64,000 nt of DNA. Origin: Nocardia acidivorans NBRC 108247 (GTDB taxonomy: Bacteria; Actinomycetota; Actinomycetes; Mycobacteriales; Mycobacteriaceae). Where the stretch lies: assembly GCF_001625085.1 (NCBI RefSeq), contig NZ_BDAW01000028.1, forward strand, positions 1 to 64,000, read 5' to 3'. The notes under the pieces were generated by a model. It saw nothing but the letters and a program-made list of their open reading frames with translations. It ran no database searches and was not told the origin of the DNA. Positions 8,405-17,204 of the stretch are shown here, in pieces (the first letter of the stretch is position 1; every line of letters begins with the position of its first letter). A program made the position numbers and the translations under genes.

Positions 8405-8410
8405 GCCGGC
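8165..8410. repeat. 75-bp tandem repeat array, about 3.2 copies
   Basis: The marker tcctttccgg begins at 8186, 8261 and 8336, giving an exact 75-bp period (25 codons). The units differ by a few substitutions. Each contains an inverted repeat; the clearest is 8246-8280, with arms CCCGTTCATGCCG and CGGTATGAACGGG on the minus strand around a 9-base loop GAAAGGACA. The array ends exactly at the 3' end of the alpha-E gene, whose last codons (CCGGCATGA) belong to the repeat motif. Confidence 0.92.
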
Positions 8411-9369
8411 TCCTCGACCCTCGTACCGTTGCGGCCGTGCAAACCGGTCCAGGCGACCCAGGATTCGGCGTGGAAGTACTGCGACGCCACGGCTTCTCCG
8501 ACCTCGTGGCAGGTTTCCTGAAGCCAGAGCAGGCGGCTGGGGAGATCCTCGAGCAGGACCGAGGCGGGTAGGTATTCGAGTTCGCTCCGCGCCCGGCCCA
8601 ATAGTCGATGCGCCTCCTGCCGGGCGGCGAAACGACTGTTGGGGCGTTGATCCAGTTCCTGTAGGCAGGTTTCGGCCACCTTCAGGGAATGGAATACCGA
8701 ACGCGGGAAAAGCCGGTCCAGCAGGATGAATTGGGCTATTTGATTGGCATCGAGAACGCCACGATGCGTTCGCAAATAGGGGTCGTGAGCTCCGGCCGAG
8801 CGCAATACCGTCACCCAGGCCGGGGAAGAGGTGCGATCACCCGCACGTGAAAGCAATAGGCGCACAGTCATATCGACGCGTTCTATGGATCGGCCCAGCA
8901 GCAGAAAACGGTAACCGTCGTCCCGGCTCATTGTGGAATCTGATAGCCCGGCGAACATGGCGGCCCGATCGGTGATGTAGTGACAGAACTCGTGCGGCCC
9001 GAGCGCGCGTGCGGCGCGTTCGGCGGCGGCGAGTCCATTATAGGTGGCATTGAGACATTCCCACATTTCAGTGGAGGCGACTTCTCTTGCGCCCCTGGCA
9101 TTTTCGCGTGCACGACCGACGGAATCGACTATCGAGCCGTCGCGATCACGGCCGAAGGCGACGCGCTCGGTCACCGACCAGACATCGAGCTCCTCCTCCG
9201 GTGGATCAATACTCAAGACCCGCAACAGGACTCGGGAGGTTCGATCCGGGTCCACCGTGGCGTCTTCGAGTAATTGATGTACCGCGACATCGAGAATACG
9301 CGCCGTGTACTCGGCGCGTTCTATATAACGGCCGATCCAGAATAAAGATCCGGCATTGCGCGCCAACAT
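8401..9369 (-). CDS. alpha-E domain protein
   Basis: A 322-residue, mostly helical protein of the alpha-E family (COG2307, as in Rv2410c). It opens with the characteristic MLARNAGSLFWIGRYIERAEYTAR. The biochemical role is not established; the family travels with circularly permuted ATP-grasp and transglutaminase-like genes and is predicted to act in making or modifying a peptide-like product. The ATG at 9369 is the natural family start. The stop overlaps the start of the repeat-encoded frame, so ribosomes could pass directly from one to the other. Confidence 0.88.
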   Translation of the reverse strand: MLARNAGSLFWIGRYIERAEYTARILDVAVHQLLEDATVDPDRTSRVLLRVLSIDPPEEELDVWSVTERVAFGRDRDGSIVDSVGRARENARGAREVASTEMWECLNATYNGLAAAERAARALGPHEFCHYITDRAAMFAGLSDSTMSRDDGYRFLLLGRSIERVDMTVRLLLSRAGDRTSSPAWVTVLRSAGAHDPYLRTHRGVLDANQIAQFILLDRLFPRSVFHSLKVAETCLQELDQRPNSRFAARQEAHRLLGRARSELEYLPASVLLEDLPSRLLWLQETCHEVGEAVASQYFHAESWVAWTGLHGRNGTRVEEPA

Positions 9370-9517
9370 AATTCAACCGCCTAGCTATATCTGATCCGCC
9401 TCCGCTGCGCTGCGGCTTTCGTGGCCCGTCCCGCCGCTTCCCGCCTCCGCTCCCCCGCTCCGTCACTCCAGAACCGGGCGGGCCACGAACTTCAGGTTGG
9501 AACCGATGGAGCGACTG

Positions 9518-11152
9518 TTATTGCTGTTGTTGATTCGCCCGTACGGGCAGGGATTCCGGCGACTGATCGCGTTCACCGGGAAGGGCCATTTCGCCGACCA
9601 ACTGATCACCGGACAGTTCCCGCTCGGCCACAGAGGTTCTCGGAGCCAGCACCCAGGTGTCCTTACTGCCACCGCCCTGGCTGGAGTTGACGACCAGGGA
9701 GCCCTCGGGGAGTGCGACCCGGGTCAAACCACCCGGCAGCACCCAGATGTCGTCGCCGTCATTGACGGCGAAGGGGCGGAGATCAACATGTCGGGGTGCC
9801 AAGCACGGGCCGATTTTGCTTGGCACAGTGGACAATTGGACGACGGGCTGGGCGATCCAGCCGCGCGGATCGGCGCGCACCTTGCGGCGCACCGCGTCCA
9901 ACTCCTTCTGGGTGGCATCCGGGCCGATGACGATGCCGTAGCCGCCGGAGCCCTCCACCGGTTTGACCACCAGCTCGGCCACCCGATCGAGCACCTCGTC
10001 GCGCTCGTCGGGTTCCCAGCAGCGGTACGAATCCACATTGGGCAGAACGGGTTTCTCACCCAGGTAGTACTCGATGAAGGCGGGCACATAGGTGTAGACC
10101 AGCTTGTCGTCGCCGACGCCATTGCCGACGGCATTGGCCAGCACCACCGTGCCCGCGCGGGCCGCGTTCAGGATTCCGGCGATACCGATCATGGAGTCCG
10201 GGCGGAACTGCATGGGGTCCAGGAAGGTGTCGTCGATACGGCGGTAGATGACATCCACCTGCCGCTCGCCCGCCGTGGTGCGCATATAGACGGAACTGTC
10301 CCGGCAGAACAGGTCCCGGCCCTCCACCAGTTCCACGCCCATCTGCCGGGCCAGCAGCGAATGTTCGAAGTAGGCGGAGTTGTACACACCCGGGGTGAGC
10401 ACTACCACGGTGGGATCCGCCTCATTGGGCGCGGCGGCCGCGCGCAGGGCGCGCAGCAGATTGCTCGGATAGTCGCCGACCGCGCGCACCCGATGCGAGG
10501 CGAACAGGTCCGGGAAGACGCGCGCCATGGTGCGGCGGTTCTCCATCACATACGAGACACCGGACGGTGAGCGCAGATTGTCCTCGAGCACCCGGAAGTC
10601 GCCGTGCTCATCGCGAATCAGATCGATACCGGCGACATGAATGCGAACGCCATTGGGCGGAATCAATCCGGTGGCCTCGCGATGGAAATGCGCGCAGGAG
10701 GTGACCAGGCGTTTGGGGATGACCCGGTCGCGCAGAATCGTCTGTTCACCGTAGACATCGGCGAGGAACGCCTCGAGCGCGCGCACCCGCTGTTTGATGC
10801 CGCGCTCGAGTTTGGTCCACTCCGTGGCGGCTATTACCCGGGGCACCAGGTCCAGCGGGAATGGCCGCTCCTGGCCCGAGAGCGAGAAGGTGATGCCCTG
10901 ATCCACGAACGCGCGGGCCAGCGCCTCGGCCCGGGCCGCCAGGTCCGATGCGTCGATGGCGGCCAGGGCGGCGAAAATGCCCCGGTACGGGGCGCGCGGC
11001 CGGCTCGCGGGATCGAACATCTCGTCGTAAGCCTGCGCATAGCGCCCTGGACGGTATCCGGCGAAGACTCCGGTGTGCGCACCGTCGATCTCGGCGCGGC
11101 CGTTCGGTTCGGGAGCGGCCGCGGCCGCTCGTGCGGCTGCGGCGGGGGTCAT
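9518..11152 (-). CDS. circularly permuted ATP-grasp protein
   Basis: About 544 residues, of the circularly permuted type 2 ATP-grasp family (COG2308, as in Rv2411c). Family hallmarks are AQAYDEMFDP near the start, the RDxVIPKR and HVAGIDLIRDEHGDFRVLEDN region, LANAVGNGVGDDK, and the ATP-binding VVKPVEGSGGYGIVIG. These enzymes are thought to form amide bonds with an acyl-phosphate intermediate. The start is uncertain: MTPAAA at 11152 is chosen, MDYFC at 11167 and a reading from 11242 are alternatives, and none has a strong ribosome-binding site. It is the first gene of the triad; the next gene lies 148 bases downstream. Confidence 0.88.
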   Translation of the reverse strand: MTPAAAARAAAAAPEPNGRAEIDGAHTGVFAGYRPGRYAQAYDEMFDPASRPRAPYRGIFAALAAIDASDLAARAEALARAFVDQGITFSLSGQERPFPLDLVPRVIAATEWTKLERGIKQRVRALEAFLADVYGEQTILRDRVIPKRLVTSCAHFHREATGLIPPNGVRIHVAGIDLIRDEHGDFRVLEDNLRSPSGVSYVMENRRTMARVFPDLFASHRVRAVGDYPSNLLRALRAAAAPNEADPTVVVLTPGVYNSAYFEHSLLARQMGVELVEGRDLFCRDSSVYMRTTAGERQVDVIYRRIDDTFLDPMQFRPDSMIGIAGILNAARAGTVVLANAVGNGVGDDKLVYTYVPAFIEYYLGEKPVLPNVDSYRCWEPDERDEVLDRVAELVVKPVEGSGGYGIVIGPDATQKELDAVRRKVRADPRGWIAQPVVQLSTVPSKIGPCLAPRHVDLRPFAVNDGDDIWVLPGGLTRVALPEGSLVVNSSQGGGSKDTWVLAPRTSVAERELSGDQLVGEMALPGERDQSPESLPVRANQQQQ

Positions 11153-11361
11153 GCAAAAATAGTCCATCACGCAGGAGCAACACGCAGTTGGACCGGGATA
11201 AATTTCTCGTATCGGGGGGATTGCGAGCGGGGTCGATTTCATACCCCGAAGCGTTGCCTGGTAACCTCGACCGTCGGTGCTGCGCTACAGGCTGCATAGT
11301 GCGCCCGAAGAACTTTGCTTCCCGCATAAACCACCACACGAAGGAACACGAGGAAACAAGC

Positions 11362-11625
11362 GTGGCAAACATCAAGTCCCAGATGAAGCGGATCCGCACC
11401 AACGAGCTTGCGCGTCAGCGCAACCAGTCGGTCAAGTCCGCGCTGCGCACCTCGATCCGCAAGTTCCGCGAGGCCGCTGCCGCGGGCGAGAAGGACAAGG
11501 CGATCGAGCTGCTGCAGTCGGCGAGCAAGAGCCTGGACAAGGCCGCCTCGAAGGGCGTCATCCACGCCAACCAGGCCGCCAACAAGAAGTCCGCGCTGTC
11601 GCTGGCCTTCAACAAGCTCGGCTGA
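11362..11625 (+). CDS. rpsT: 30S ribosomal protein S20
   Basis: An 87-residue protein with the S20 pattern: VANIKSQMKRIRTNE, an RNxxxKSxLRTxIRKF stretch, a basic three-helix body and the conserved KGVIHANQAANKKSxL region. It binds 16S rRNA early in small-subunit assembly. The GTG at 11362 gives the standard bacterial length; longer in-frame readings upstream are not S20-like. It sits on the plus strand opposite its minus-strand neighbours, as in mycobacteria, and is followed by an intrinsic terminator. Confidence 0.96.
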   Translation: MANIKSQMKRIRTNELARQRNQSVKSALRTSIRKFREAAAAGEKDKAIELLQSASKSLDKAASKGVIHANQAANKKSALSLAFNKLG

Positions 11626-11664
11626 CAACCCCGGTAGACATACCGAACTTCATGCTTGGAACAG

Positions 11665-11698
11665 CCACCGTGGCCACGATGACCACGGTGGTTCTTGT
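11665..11698 (+). terminator. intrinsic terminator after rpsT
   Basis: Arms CCACCGTGG (11665-11673) and CCACGGTGG (11683-11691) form a 9-bp stem, followed by the T-rich stretch TTCTTGTT. It lies 40 bases after the rpsT stop. Confidence 0.8.
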
Positions 11699-11815
11699 TG
11701 TATCAGCCCTGGGGACTTGCTGAGTCGCGCGGTTCCCTGCAAGATGGCTGCCATTGGGCCGGGGGCCCGTTCGAACGTCGGGGGACGTTGTTCACCACCT
11801 GCGTTGGGAGATCTC

Positions 11816-12559
11816 TTGACACCGCTACGTCGTACGAATTCGTCCTTGATCCGTGTGGCGGTGGCCGCCGGCGCGGTCACGCTCGCGGTGATCGGCGGGG
11901 TTGGCACGGCTGCCGCCCGGCCGATCGGACCGTTCGATGTGGGCGGGGCGATCGAGGTCGAGTACGACCAAGCGGGTGGGCCCGGATTCTTCGGTGATCC
12001 GACCGGACCCGAGAGCGATGCCGCGGGCGGGGGCAAGAAGCAGGAATTCGCCAATAACGTCTCCATCTACTGGACACCCGCGACCGACGCGCACGCCATC
12101 GGCGGGGCCATCCGCGAGAAGTGGCGCGCGATGGGCGCGGAGGCCGGGGCGTTGAAGTTCCCGACCACCGATGAGGGCGCGACCGGGAAGCCGGGACGCT
12201 TCCAGCACTTCCAGGGCGGGTCGATCTACTGGTCCATCGGATCCGGCACCCATGTCGTGAGCGGCGCCATTCGCGACAAGTACGCGGCGGCCGGGTGGGA
12301 GAACAGCCCGCTGGGGTTCCCCATCTCCGATGAGGCCAAGACCAACAAGGGTGACGGGCGCTACCAGATGTTCGAGGGTGGGGCGATCTACACCTCGCAG
12401 AAGGGCGGAACCCGGACCATCTGGGGCGCGATTCGCGACGAGTGGGTGCGCAACGGCTCGGAGAACGGGCGCTACGGGTACCCGACCAGTGATGAATTCG
12501 ATTACAAGGACGGCAAGGCGCAGCAGTTCGAGGGCGGTCAGATCACCTGGACACCGTAG
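11816..12559 (+). CDS. secreted LGFP-repeat protein
   Basis: About 247 residues. The N-terminus has a signal peptide (LIRVAVAAGAVTLAVIGGVGTAAA, cleavage near ARP). The mature part holds four LGFP-type repeats of about 50 residues, recognised by the recurring pattern GGAIRxKWxxxG.E.G.LxxPTxDE and F.GGxIYW. LGFP repeats occur in corynebacterial and nocardial envelope proteins and are proposed to hold proteins to the cell wall; this protein has no fused enzyme domain. The TTG start at 11816 is chosen because GGGAG precedes it and it begins directly before the basic n-region. Confidence 0.82.
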   Translation: MTPLRRTNSSLIRVAVAAGAVTLAVIGGVGTAAARPIGPFDVGGAIEVEYDQAGGPGFFGDPTGPESDAAGGGKKQEFANNVSIYWTPATDAHAIGGAIREKWRAMGAEAGALKFPTTDEGATGKPGRFQHFQGGSIYWSIGSGTHVVSGAIRDKYAAAGWENSPLGFPISDEAKTNKGDGRYQMFEGGAIYTSQKGGTRTIWGAIRDEWVRNGSENGRYGYPTSDEFDYKDGKAQQFEGGQITWTP

Positions 12560-12596
12560 AGCGGTCAGATCGGACCCGATACAGCAAAGCGCTACC

Positions 12597-12631
12597 CGTC
12601 ATTCCGGCGAGCTTTCGGCCGGAATCCACAC
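12597..12631 (+). repeat. dispersed REP-like element, copy 1
   Basis: A 35-bp element with consensus CGTCATYCCGGCGMGCTY followed by a GGCSGGAWTCCACAC half. An inner palindrome ATTCCGGC/GCCGGAAT can form a hairpin, and a second one (ATCCACAC/GTGTGGAT) extends to about 12660. Related copies are at 15670-15704 (opposite strand) and 44165-44198. Confidence 0.75.
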
Positions 12632-12683
12632 GGCCCGGTCTGGCTTTCGCGGTGTGGATCCCCGCCAATAACATGCTGCGATA

Positions 12684-12772
12684 ACGACGGGCGACCCCAT
12701 GCCGGATGACGACGGGCGACCCCATGCCGGATGACGACGGGCGACCCCATGCCGGATGACGACGGGCGACCC
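12684..12772. repeat. 25-bp tandem repeat, about 3.5 copies
   Basis: The unit acgacgggcgaccccatg plus ccggatg starts at 12684, 12709, 12734 and 12759. The copies are almost identical, which suggests recent expansion. The period is not a multiple of three and no gene covers it. Confidence 0.9.
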
Positions 12773-12820
12773 TGAGGCCGGTCCATCCTCAAGCGCGACC
12801 GATGCGGGAACCGGTGCCGT

Positions 12821-12960
12821 TCAGGCGGATTCGCGGAGGTCCAGAATTCGGGCGAGGGCGTGTTCGAGCGCGTAATTGGTGTCCGCCGCACCGCTCAGGC
12901 CGACTCGCCGCACCGCTCAGACGGACTCGCTGCACCGCTCAGGCCGATTCGCTGCGCCGC
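12821..12960. repeat. duplicated holA 3' end plus 22-bp tandem units
   Basis: Positions 12821-12895 repeat the holA 3' end (12961-13035) with a handful of substitutions. They are joined to it by three 22-bp units (caggccgactcgccgcaccgct and variants, 12897-12960). The whole is offset by 140 bp. It looks like a local duplication that left a non-functional copy of the last 25 codons downstream of the true stop. Confidence 0.8.
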
Positions 12961-13932
12961 TCAGACGGATTCGCGGAGGTCGAGGATGCGCGCGAGGGCG
13001 TGTTCGAGCGCGTAATTGGTATCCGCCGCACCGCCTTTGACATCGGCGTTCAGGCCCGCGACGATCTTGAGGGCCGCGCCGATGGACGCGCCGTTCCAGC
13101 CGCGGGCCTGGGCCTGGGCCTTCTTCACCTTCCACGGCGGCATGCCGAGATCGCCCGCGAGTTTGAACGGGTCGCCGCGGCCCGCGGAGCCGACGCGGGC
13201 GATGGTGTGCACCGAATCGGCGAGGGCATCGGCGAGCAGCACTGCGGGGACACCGCGGTCGGTGGCCCAGCGCAGCGCCTCCATGGCGGCGGGGCGGTCG
13301 CCGGAGACGGCCAGATCGGCGACGTCGAAGCCGGTCACCTCGGCCTTGCCGGAGTAGTAGCGGTGCACCGCGGCGATATCGATCTTGCCACCGGTATCGG
13401 CCACCAATTGTGAACTGGCGGCGGCCAATTCGCGCAGATCGGAGCCGATCGACTCGATCAGGGCCTGCACCACGTCCGCCGAGACGCGGACGTTCGCGGC
13501 GCGGAACTCATTGCGCACGAACTCAATTCGCTCACCGGCCTTGGTGAGTTTGGCGGCCGGATGCACCACCGCGCCCATCTTCTGCAGCGCCGGTGCGAGT
13601 GCCTTGGCGCGCCCGCCGCCGGCGTGCAGCACCACCAGCACCACGCCTTCGGGCGGTGCGGAGGCGGCATCGGTGAGCACCGCGACCGCATCCTTACCCG
13701 CCTCGGCGGCGGCCTCGAGCACGATCACCCGATCCTCGGCGAACAGGGAGGGGCTCAGCAGCTCGGCCAACTCCGGGGCGCTGGCATCGCCCGCCCGCAG
13801 CCGATCCACCGGCATCGAGTCCGGCTGGGACGAGGCGGCCCGGGCCTGCGCGGTAATCGCCGACACCGCCCGCTCGATCAGCAGTTCTTCATCGCCGAGC
13901 ACGAGATGCAGGGGTGCGGGTCGTTGGCTCAC
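12961..13932 (-). CDS. holA: DNA polymerase III delta subunit
   Basis: A 323-residue clamp-loader delta subunit. It starts MSQRPAPLHLVLGDEELLIERA, the usual opening of actinobacterial HolA, followed by the AAA+-like region and the C-terminal helical collar (MPPWKVKKAQAQARGW, then ALEHALARILDL). It opens the sliding clamp during loading. The GTG at 13932 is preferred over an ATG at 13971 because family similarity begins there. It follows comEC by about 40 bases, as in mycobacteria. The 3' end has been duplicated just downstream. Confidence 0.92.
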   Translation of the reverse strand: MSQRPAPLHLVLGDEELLIERAVSAITAQARAASSQPDSMPVDRLRAGDASAPELAELLSPSLFAEDRVIVLEAAAEAGKDAVAVLTDAASAPPEGVVLVVLHAGGGRAKALAPALQKMGAVVHPAAKLTKAGERIEFVRNEFRAANVRVSADVVQALIESIGSDLRELAAASSQLVADTGGKIDIAAVHRYYSGKAEVTGFDVADLAVSGDRPAAMEALRWATDRGVPAVLLADALADSVHTIARVGSAGRGDPFKLAGDLGMPPWKVKKAQAQARGWNGASIGAALKIVAGLNADVKGGAADTNYALEHALARILDLRESV

Positions 13933-13974
13933 GCGCTCGATCCTACGAGCCCGCCCCGACAACCCCGGCACCCG

Positions 13975-15513
13975 TCACCCCGCGCCGAGTCGCGTACGCG
14001 ATCCCGCGATGACGAGAACGCACAGCACCGCGGCGATCACCCCGGAACGGACTCCGGTGGGGAGTGTGATCGAGGCGCCGAGCGCGGCGGCGTGATCGGC
14101 GACGGTGAGCAGCCACCAGAGCGGTGGTGCGGTGCAATACAGCACCAACTCCCCGAGCGGGGCCCAGCCGCAGGCCAGCAGCGCCCCGATCGCTCCCAAT
14201 ACAGTGATCGGCGCGATCACCGGTTCCACCAGCACATTGACCACGATGGCCACCAGGCTCAGATGCCCGGTGATGGCGATGACAACGGGTGTGGTGACCA
14301 CGAACGCGGCGGCCGCCACCGCGAACGCGTCGGCGGGCACCCGCCACCAGCCGTGCGCGCGAAGCCGATCCGACCATCCGGGCGCGAGCACTATGAGCCC
14401 GGCCGTGGCGAGGACCGAGAGCGCGAACCCGGCGTCCACCGCCAATCGTGGCGACCACGCCAGCAGCGCGATGATCGCGGTGCACAGCGCGGGTAGCGCC
14501 TGTTTGCGCCGCCCGGTGCACAGGGCCAGCAGCGCGACCGCGCCCATGACGGCCGCCCGGAGGACGCTCGGCGAGGGCCGGGCCAGAATCACGAAGAGCA
14601 GCAGGGCGATTCCGGCCGCCACGGCTCCCACGCGCGGGTCGACGGTCAGGGTTCGCATCGAAACCACCACGGCCCCGAGCAGAATGGTGATATTCGCGCC
14701 GCTGACAGCGGTCAAATGCGCCAAGTCCGTCTCGCGGAAGTTCTCCCGCACCTGCTCGGGCAGCCGCGAGGTATCCCCGATCACCAAGCCCGGCAACAAC
14801 CCTGCCGCATCGCCGGGCAGCGCGCGCTGTGCGGCCAGCGCGAAGTCCGCCCGCACCCGCCCGGCCCCGCGCTGCCACCAGGGTGGGACCCCCACCGCCG
14901 ACGGCGGCCCCTCCGCGCGCAGTACGGCGACCGTCAGATCCGCCCGCCAGGCCGCCGACACCCGAGCCCGAAACACCACCTCCTGTCCCGGCAGCAATCC
15001 CTTCCAGCCCACCTCGGGCGCCAGCACCGTTACCGCACCCCCACCCCGCACCACTTCCCCGCCCACCCGGAACTCGACCAGATCAGCCCGCACCAGCACC
15101 TTCTTCCCCCCGAACCGCTGCTCCCCCAACTCCTTCGGATCATCCGCGACCACCACACTCACCCGCACCCGTTCCTCCTTCCCCACCGCCCGCAACGGAT
15201 GCCCCTGCACCCGCCATTCATGCCAGGCCCCCGCCCCCGCAAACCCGGCCCCCACCGAAAACGCCCCCAACAACACCCACCCCATCCCCTTGCGCCACCC
15301 CCGCCCCTCCGGTCGAATCATCAACCCCCACAACCCCACCGCCAACAACAAACACCCCACCGCCGTACAAACCCCCACCCGCCACCCACCCACCAGTGCC
15401 ACAATCGTCGCCCCCCAACAACACACCGCGGCGGGCACCAACCGAGCATCCAACTCCTCCGGCGCTTCCTCGCCTTCGGCGGCGGCTCGCCGGGCATTCT
15501 CATCGACAGCCAT
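13975..15513 (-). CDS. comEC: ComEC/Rec2-family competence membrane protein
   Basis: A 512-residue polytopic protein. It has an N-terminal pair of membrane helices, an extracytoplasmic beta-rich region (about 85-200, OB-like), then the competence core with the signature HLTAVSGANITIL and a run of about eight helices. It lacks the C-terminal metallo-beta-lactamase domain of Bacillus ComEC, as is usual in mycobacteria. In competent bacteria it forms the inner-membrane DNA channel; natural competence in this group is not established. A GTG at 15516 directly precedes the ATG used. Confidence 0.86.
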   Translation of the reverse strand: MAVDENARRAAAEGEEAPEELDARLVPAAVCCWGATIVALVGGWRVGVCTAVGCLLLAVGLWGLMIRPEGRGWRKGMGWVLLGAFSVGAGFAGAGAWHEWRVQGHPLRAVGKEERVRVSVVVADDPKELGEQRFGGKKVLVRADLVEFRVGGEVVRGGGAVTVLAPEVGWKGLLPGQEVVFRARVSAAWRADLTVAVLRAEGPPSAVGVPPWWQRGAGRVRADFALAAQRALPGDAAGLLPGLVIGDTSRLPEQVRENFRETDLAHLTAVSGANITILLGAVVVSMRTLTVDPRVGAVAAGIALLLFVILARPSPSVLRAAVMGAVALLALCTGRRKQALPALCTAIIALLAWSPRLAVDAGFALSVLATAGLIVLAPGWSDRLRAHGWWRVPADAFAVAAAAFVVTTPVVIAITGHLSLVAIVVNVLVEPVIAPITVLGAIGALLACGWAPLGELVLYCTAPPLWWLLTVADHAAALGASITLPTGVRSGVIAAVLCVLVIAGSRTRLGAG

Positions 15514-15771
15514 CACCCCGCCGTTCTTTCGCTACCACCGCCGGACCGGTCGCCCGGAGGATGTCCCCGGCTTCCACCGGCCGGACCACCTCGGCGCTGC
15601 TTGCGCCCGCCGTCTTGATTCGGCCACGCGGGCGGCCGGATACTCCCGAGATCGGCTGTGCCACCGAGGGTGTGGATTCCGGCCAAAAGCGCGCCGGGAT
15701 GACGGGGGACGACGCGACCCCACCGTCGACGTCAGCAGGAAGCCGCCGCAGCCCGCCGAGATATGTGCCGT
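15514..15771. other. intergenic with REP-like element, copy 2
   Basis: The spacer between comEA and comEC holds the dispersed element in reverse orientation at 15670-15704 (gtgtggattccggcc followed by gcgccgggatgacg). Nothing else is recognised. Confidence 0.6.
15670..15704 (-). repeat. dispersed REP-like element, copy 2
   Basis: A 35-bp element that on the minus strand reads CGTCATCCCGGCGCGC, TTTTGGCC, GGAATCCACAC. It matches copy 1 at 30 or more positions by eye, with the same palindromic core. Confidence 0.75.
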
Positions 15772-17055
15772 TCATATGGTCACCGCCGTGCGGAGGCGGT
15801 TCAGGCGGGAGGGGCCTATGCCTTCTATTTCGGACAGTTGGTCTATCGAGGTGAAGCGGCCGTGTTGGGTGCGCCAGGTGAGGATGGCGCGGGCGGTGAT
15901 GGGGCCTACGCCGGGGAGGGTGTCGAGTTGGGCTTCGGTGGCGGTATTGAGATTGACCTTGGCGGTGGGGCCGGTGGTGCGGGACGGGGCGGTGGATGTC
16001 CCCGCGGTGGAGGGGGTTCCGGTCGCGCTGATGACCTTGCTGCCGACCTGGACCTGCTGGTTCGCGGGGCGCGGGCCGGTGCGGCCGATTACGAGTTGAT
16101 CGCCGTCGCAGAGGTGCTGGGCGAGGTTGAGGCCGGACAGGTCGGCTTCGGGGCGGGGAGTCGCCGCTTTGAGGGCATCGGCCACTCGGGCTCCGGAGGG
16201 GAAGCGGCGCAGGCCACCGTGCTCTACCAGTCCAATGACGCTGACGACCAATTCACCGGTGGAGGCGGGATGGCCATTCACATCGTTCGGTGACCCGGCT
16301 GACGGATTCGGTACGGCCACGGGAGCTTGCGGCCCCGGAGCCGCACCGGGTGGGACGGCGGGCGCGGCTGCGCGGCCGGTGGACACGGTGGACCCGCCGG
16401 ATTTGGGAGCGGAACCGTTCGGAGCGGCTCCGGGTACCGCGGCTGCGGCGTTCTCTCCCGGTGCGGTGGCCGCGCCGGGCATCGCGGTTTCTCCGACGGT
16501 AATCGGTGGAACCGGTTGCACTACCGGCCTTTCCCGGAATGAGACGAGTGCCGCCAGCACAACCGCGACCGCCGCCACTGCCGCCAGCACGAGTGCACCG
16601 CGCGGACCCGGATCCCACCTGGTTCCACGAAAACGCTCGGGCACCAGGCGCTCATGCCAGAGCGAGACCGGGCCGCACGGCTCGGAAAGCCATGCGGGCG
16701 TGGATGACCCATCGGCACCGTGCGTGTCGGCCTGCGGGTCGGGATCATATCGGCCTGCTGAGTCCCGCGCGCACGCCGAGGAGTTCGGAAATCCCGCGCG
16801 CTCATCGGAGTCCGAGTCCCGCTCGCGTGGGGACGGATTCGGCTTCGTAGCCGCACCGGGCTCCGAACGCCGCTCATTGTCGGACGGGTCGGTGTCCCAG
16901 CCGTCGGCGTCGCAGTTGCGGATGGTTCGGCCGGGGGTGGCGAGGGATTCGGCGTTCCAGCGGGGTGGGTGGGGCGGGGTCGGGGTGAAGGGGGGCGGGT
17001 CGGTGAGGCCGCCGAGGCGGCGGCTGACCTCGCTGCGTTCGTCGGTTTTCGGCAT
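15772..17055 (-). CDS. comEA: ComEA-type helix-hairpin-helix DNA-binding protein
   Basis: A 427-residue protein. The first about 145 residues are disordered, charged and proline-rich. A single membrane helix (LVLAAVAAVAVVLAALVSF) follows, then a proline/alanine linker, an SLBB-like region (VVSVIGLVEHGGLRRFPSGARVADAL) and, at the C-terminus, a double helix-hairpin-helix (KVNLNTATEAQLDTLPGVG and FTSIDQLSEIEGIGPSRLNRL). It is predicted to bind incoming DNA outside the membrane and hand it to ComEC. The N-terminal cytoplasmic extension is long for ComEA. In M. tuberculosis the eis gene lies between comEA and degV; here that space holds only about 150 bases. Confidence 0.88.
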   Translation of the reverse strand: MPKTDERSEVSRRLGGLTDPPPFTPTPPHPPRWNAESLATPGRTIRNCDADGWDTDPSDNERRSEPGAATKPNPSPRERDSDSDERAGFPNSSACARDSAGRYDPDPQADTHGADGSSTPAWLSEPCGPVSLWHERLVPERFRGTRWDPGPRGALVLAAVAAVAVVLAALVSFRERPVVQPVPPITVGETAMPGAATAPGENAAAAVPGAAPNGSAPKSGGSTVSTGRAAAPAVPPGAAPGPQAPVAVPNPSAGSPNDVNGHPASTGELVVSVIGLVEHGGLRRFPSGARVADALKAATPRPEADLSGLNLAQHLCDGDQLVIGRTGPRPANQQVQVGSKVISATGTPSTAGTSTAPSRTTGPTAKVNLNTATEAQLDTLPGVGPITARAILTWRTQHGRFTSIDQLSEIEGIGPSRLNRLRTAVTI

Positions 17056-17204
17056 GCGGTCGACGGTATGACCGGCGGTGGGTTCAGCCTCGGGGGCGAC
17101 CTGGGGTTTTCGCTTGCCTGTGGATACTCTCCAGCGTTGTGGAGAGCGTGATTCCAGATTCGGCGCACCGCACCGGCAGCGCTACGACCTGCTAATTCAT
17201 CTTC

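Larger units (their letters stand above)
12560..12960. other. 400-bp repeat-rich intergenic region
   Basis: This lies between the convergent LGFP and holA genes and has no credible gene. It holds a dispersed palindromic element (12597-12631), a 25-bp tandem repeat (12684-12772), a degenerate copy of the holA 3' end (12821-12895) and three 22-bp tandem units (12896-12960). Confidence 0.8.

Noticed and set aside
8165..8410. Repeat array considered as CRISPR
   Set aside because: Units are directly adjacent without unique spacers and no cas genes are present. The same holds for 24317-24685 and 12684-12772.
14105..16099. 664-codon plus-strand frame opposite comEC and comEA
   Set aside because: Both opposite genes have diagnostic motifs; the frame is rich in Pro/Arg/Thr and has no family match.
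17127..17146. Hairpin CTCTCCA/TGGAGAG as a terminator
   Set aside because: The stem is only 7 bp, and no T tract follows on either strand.
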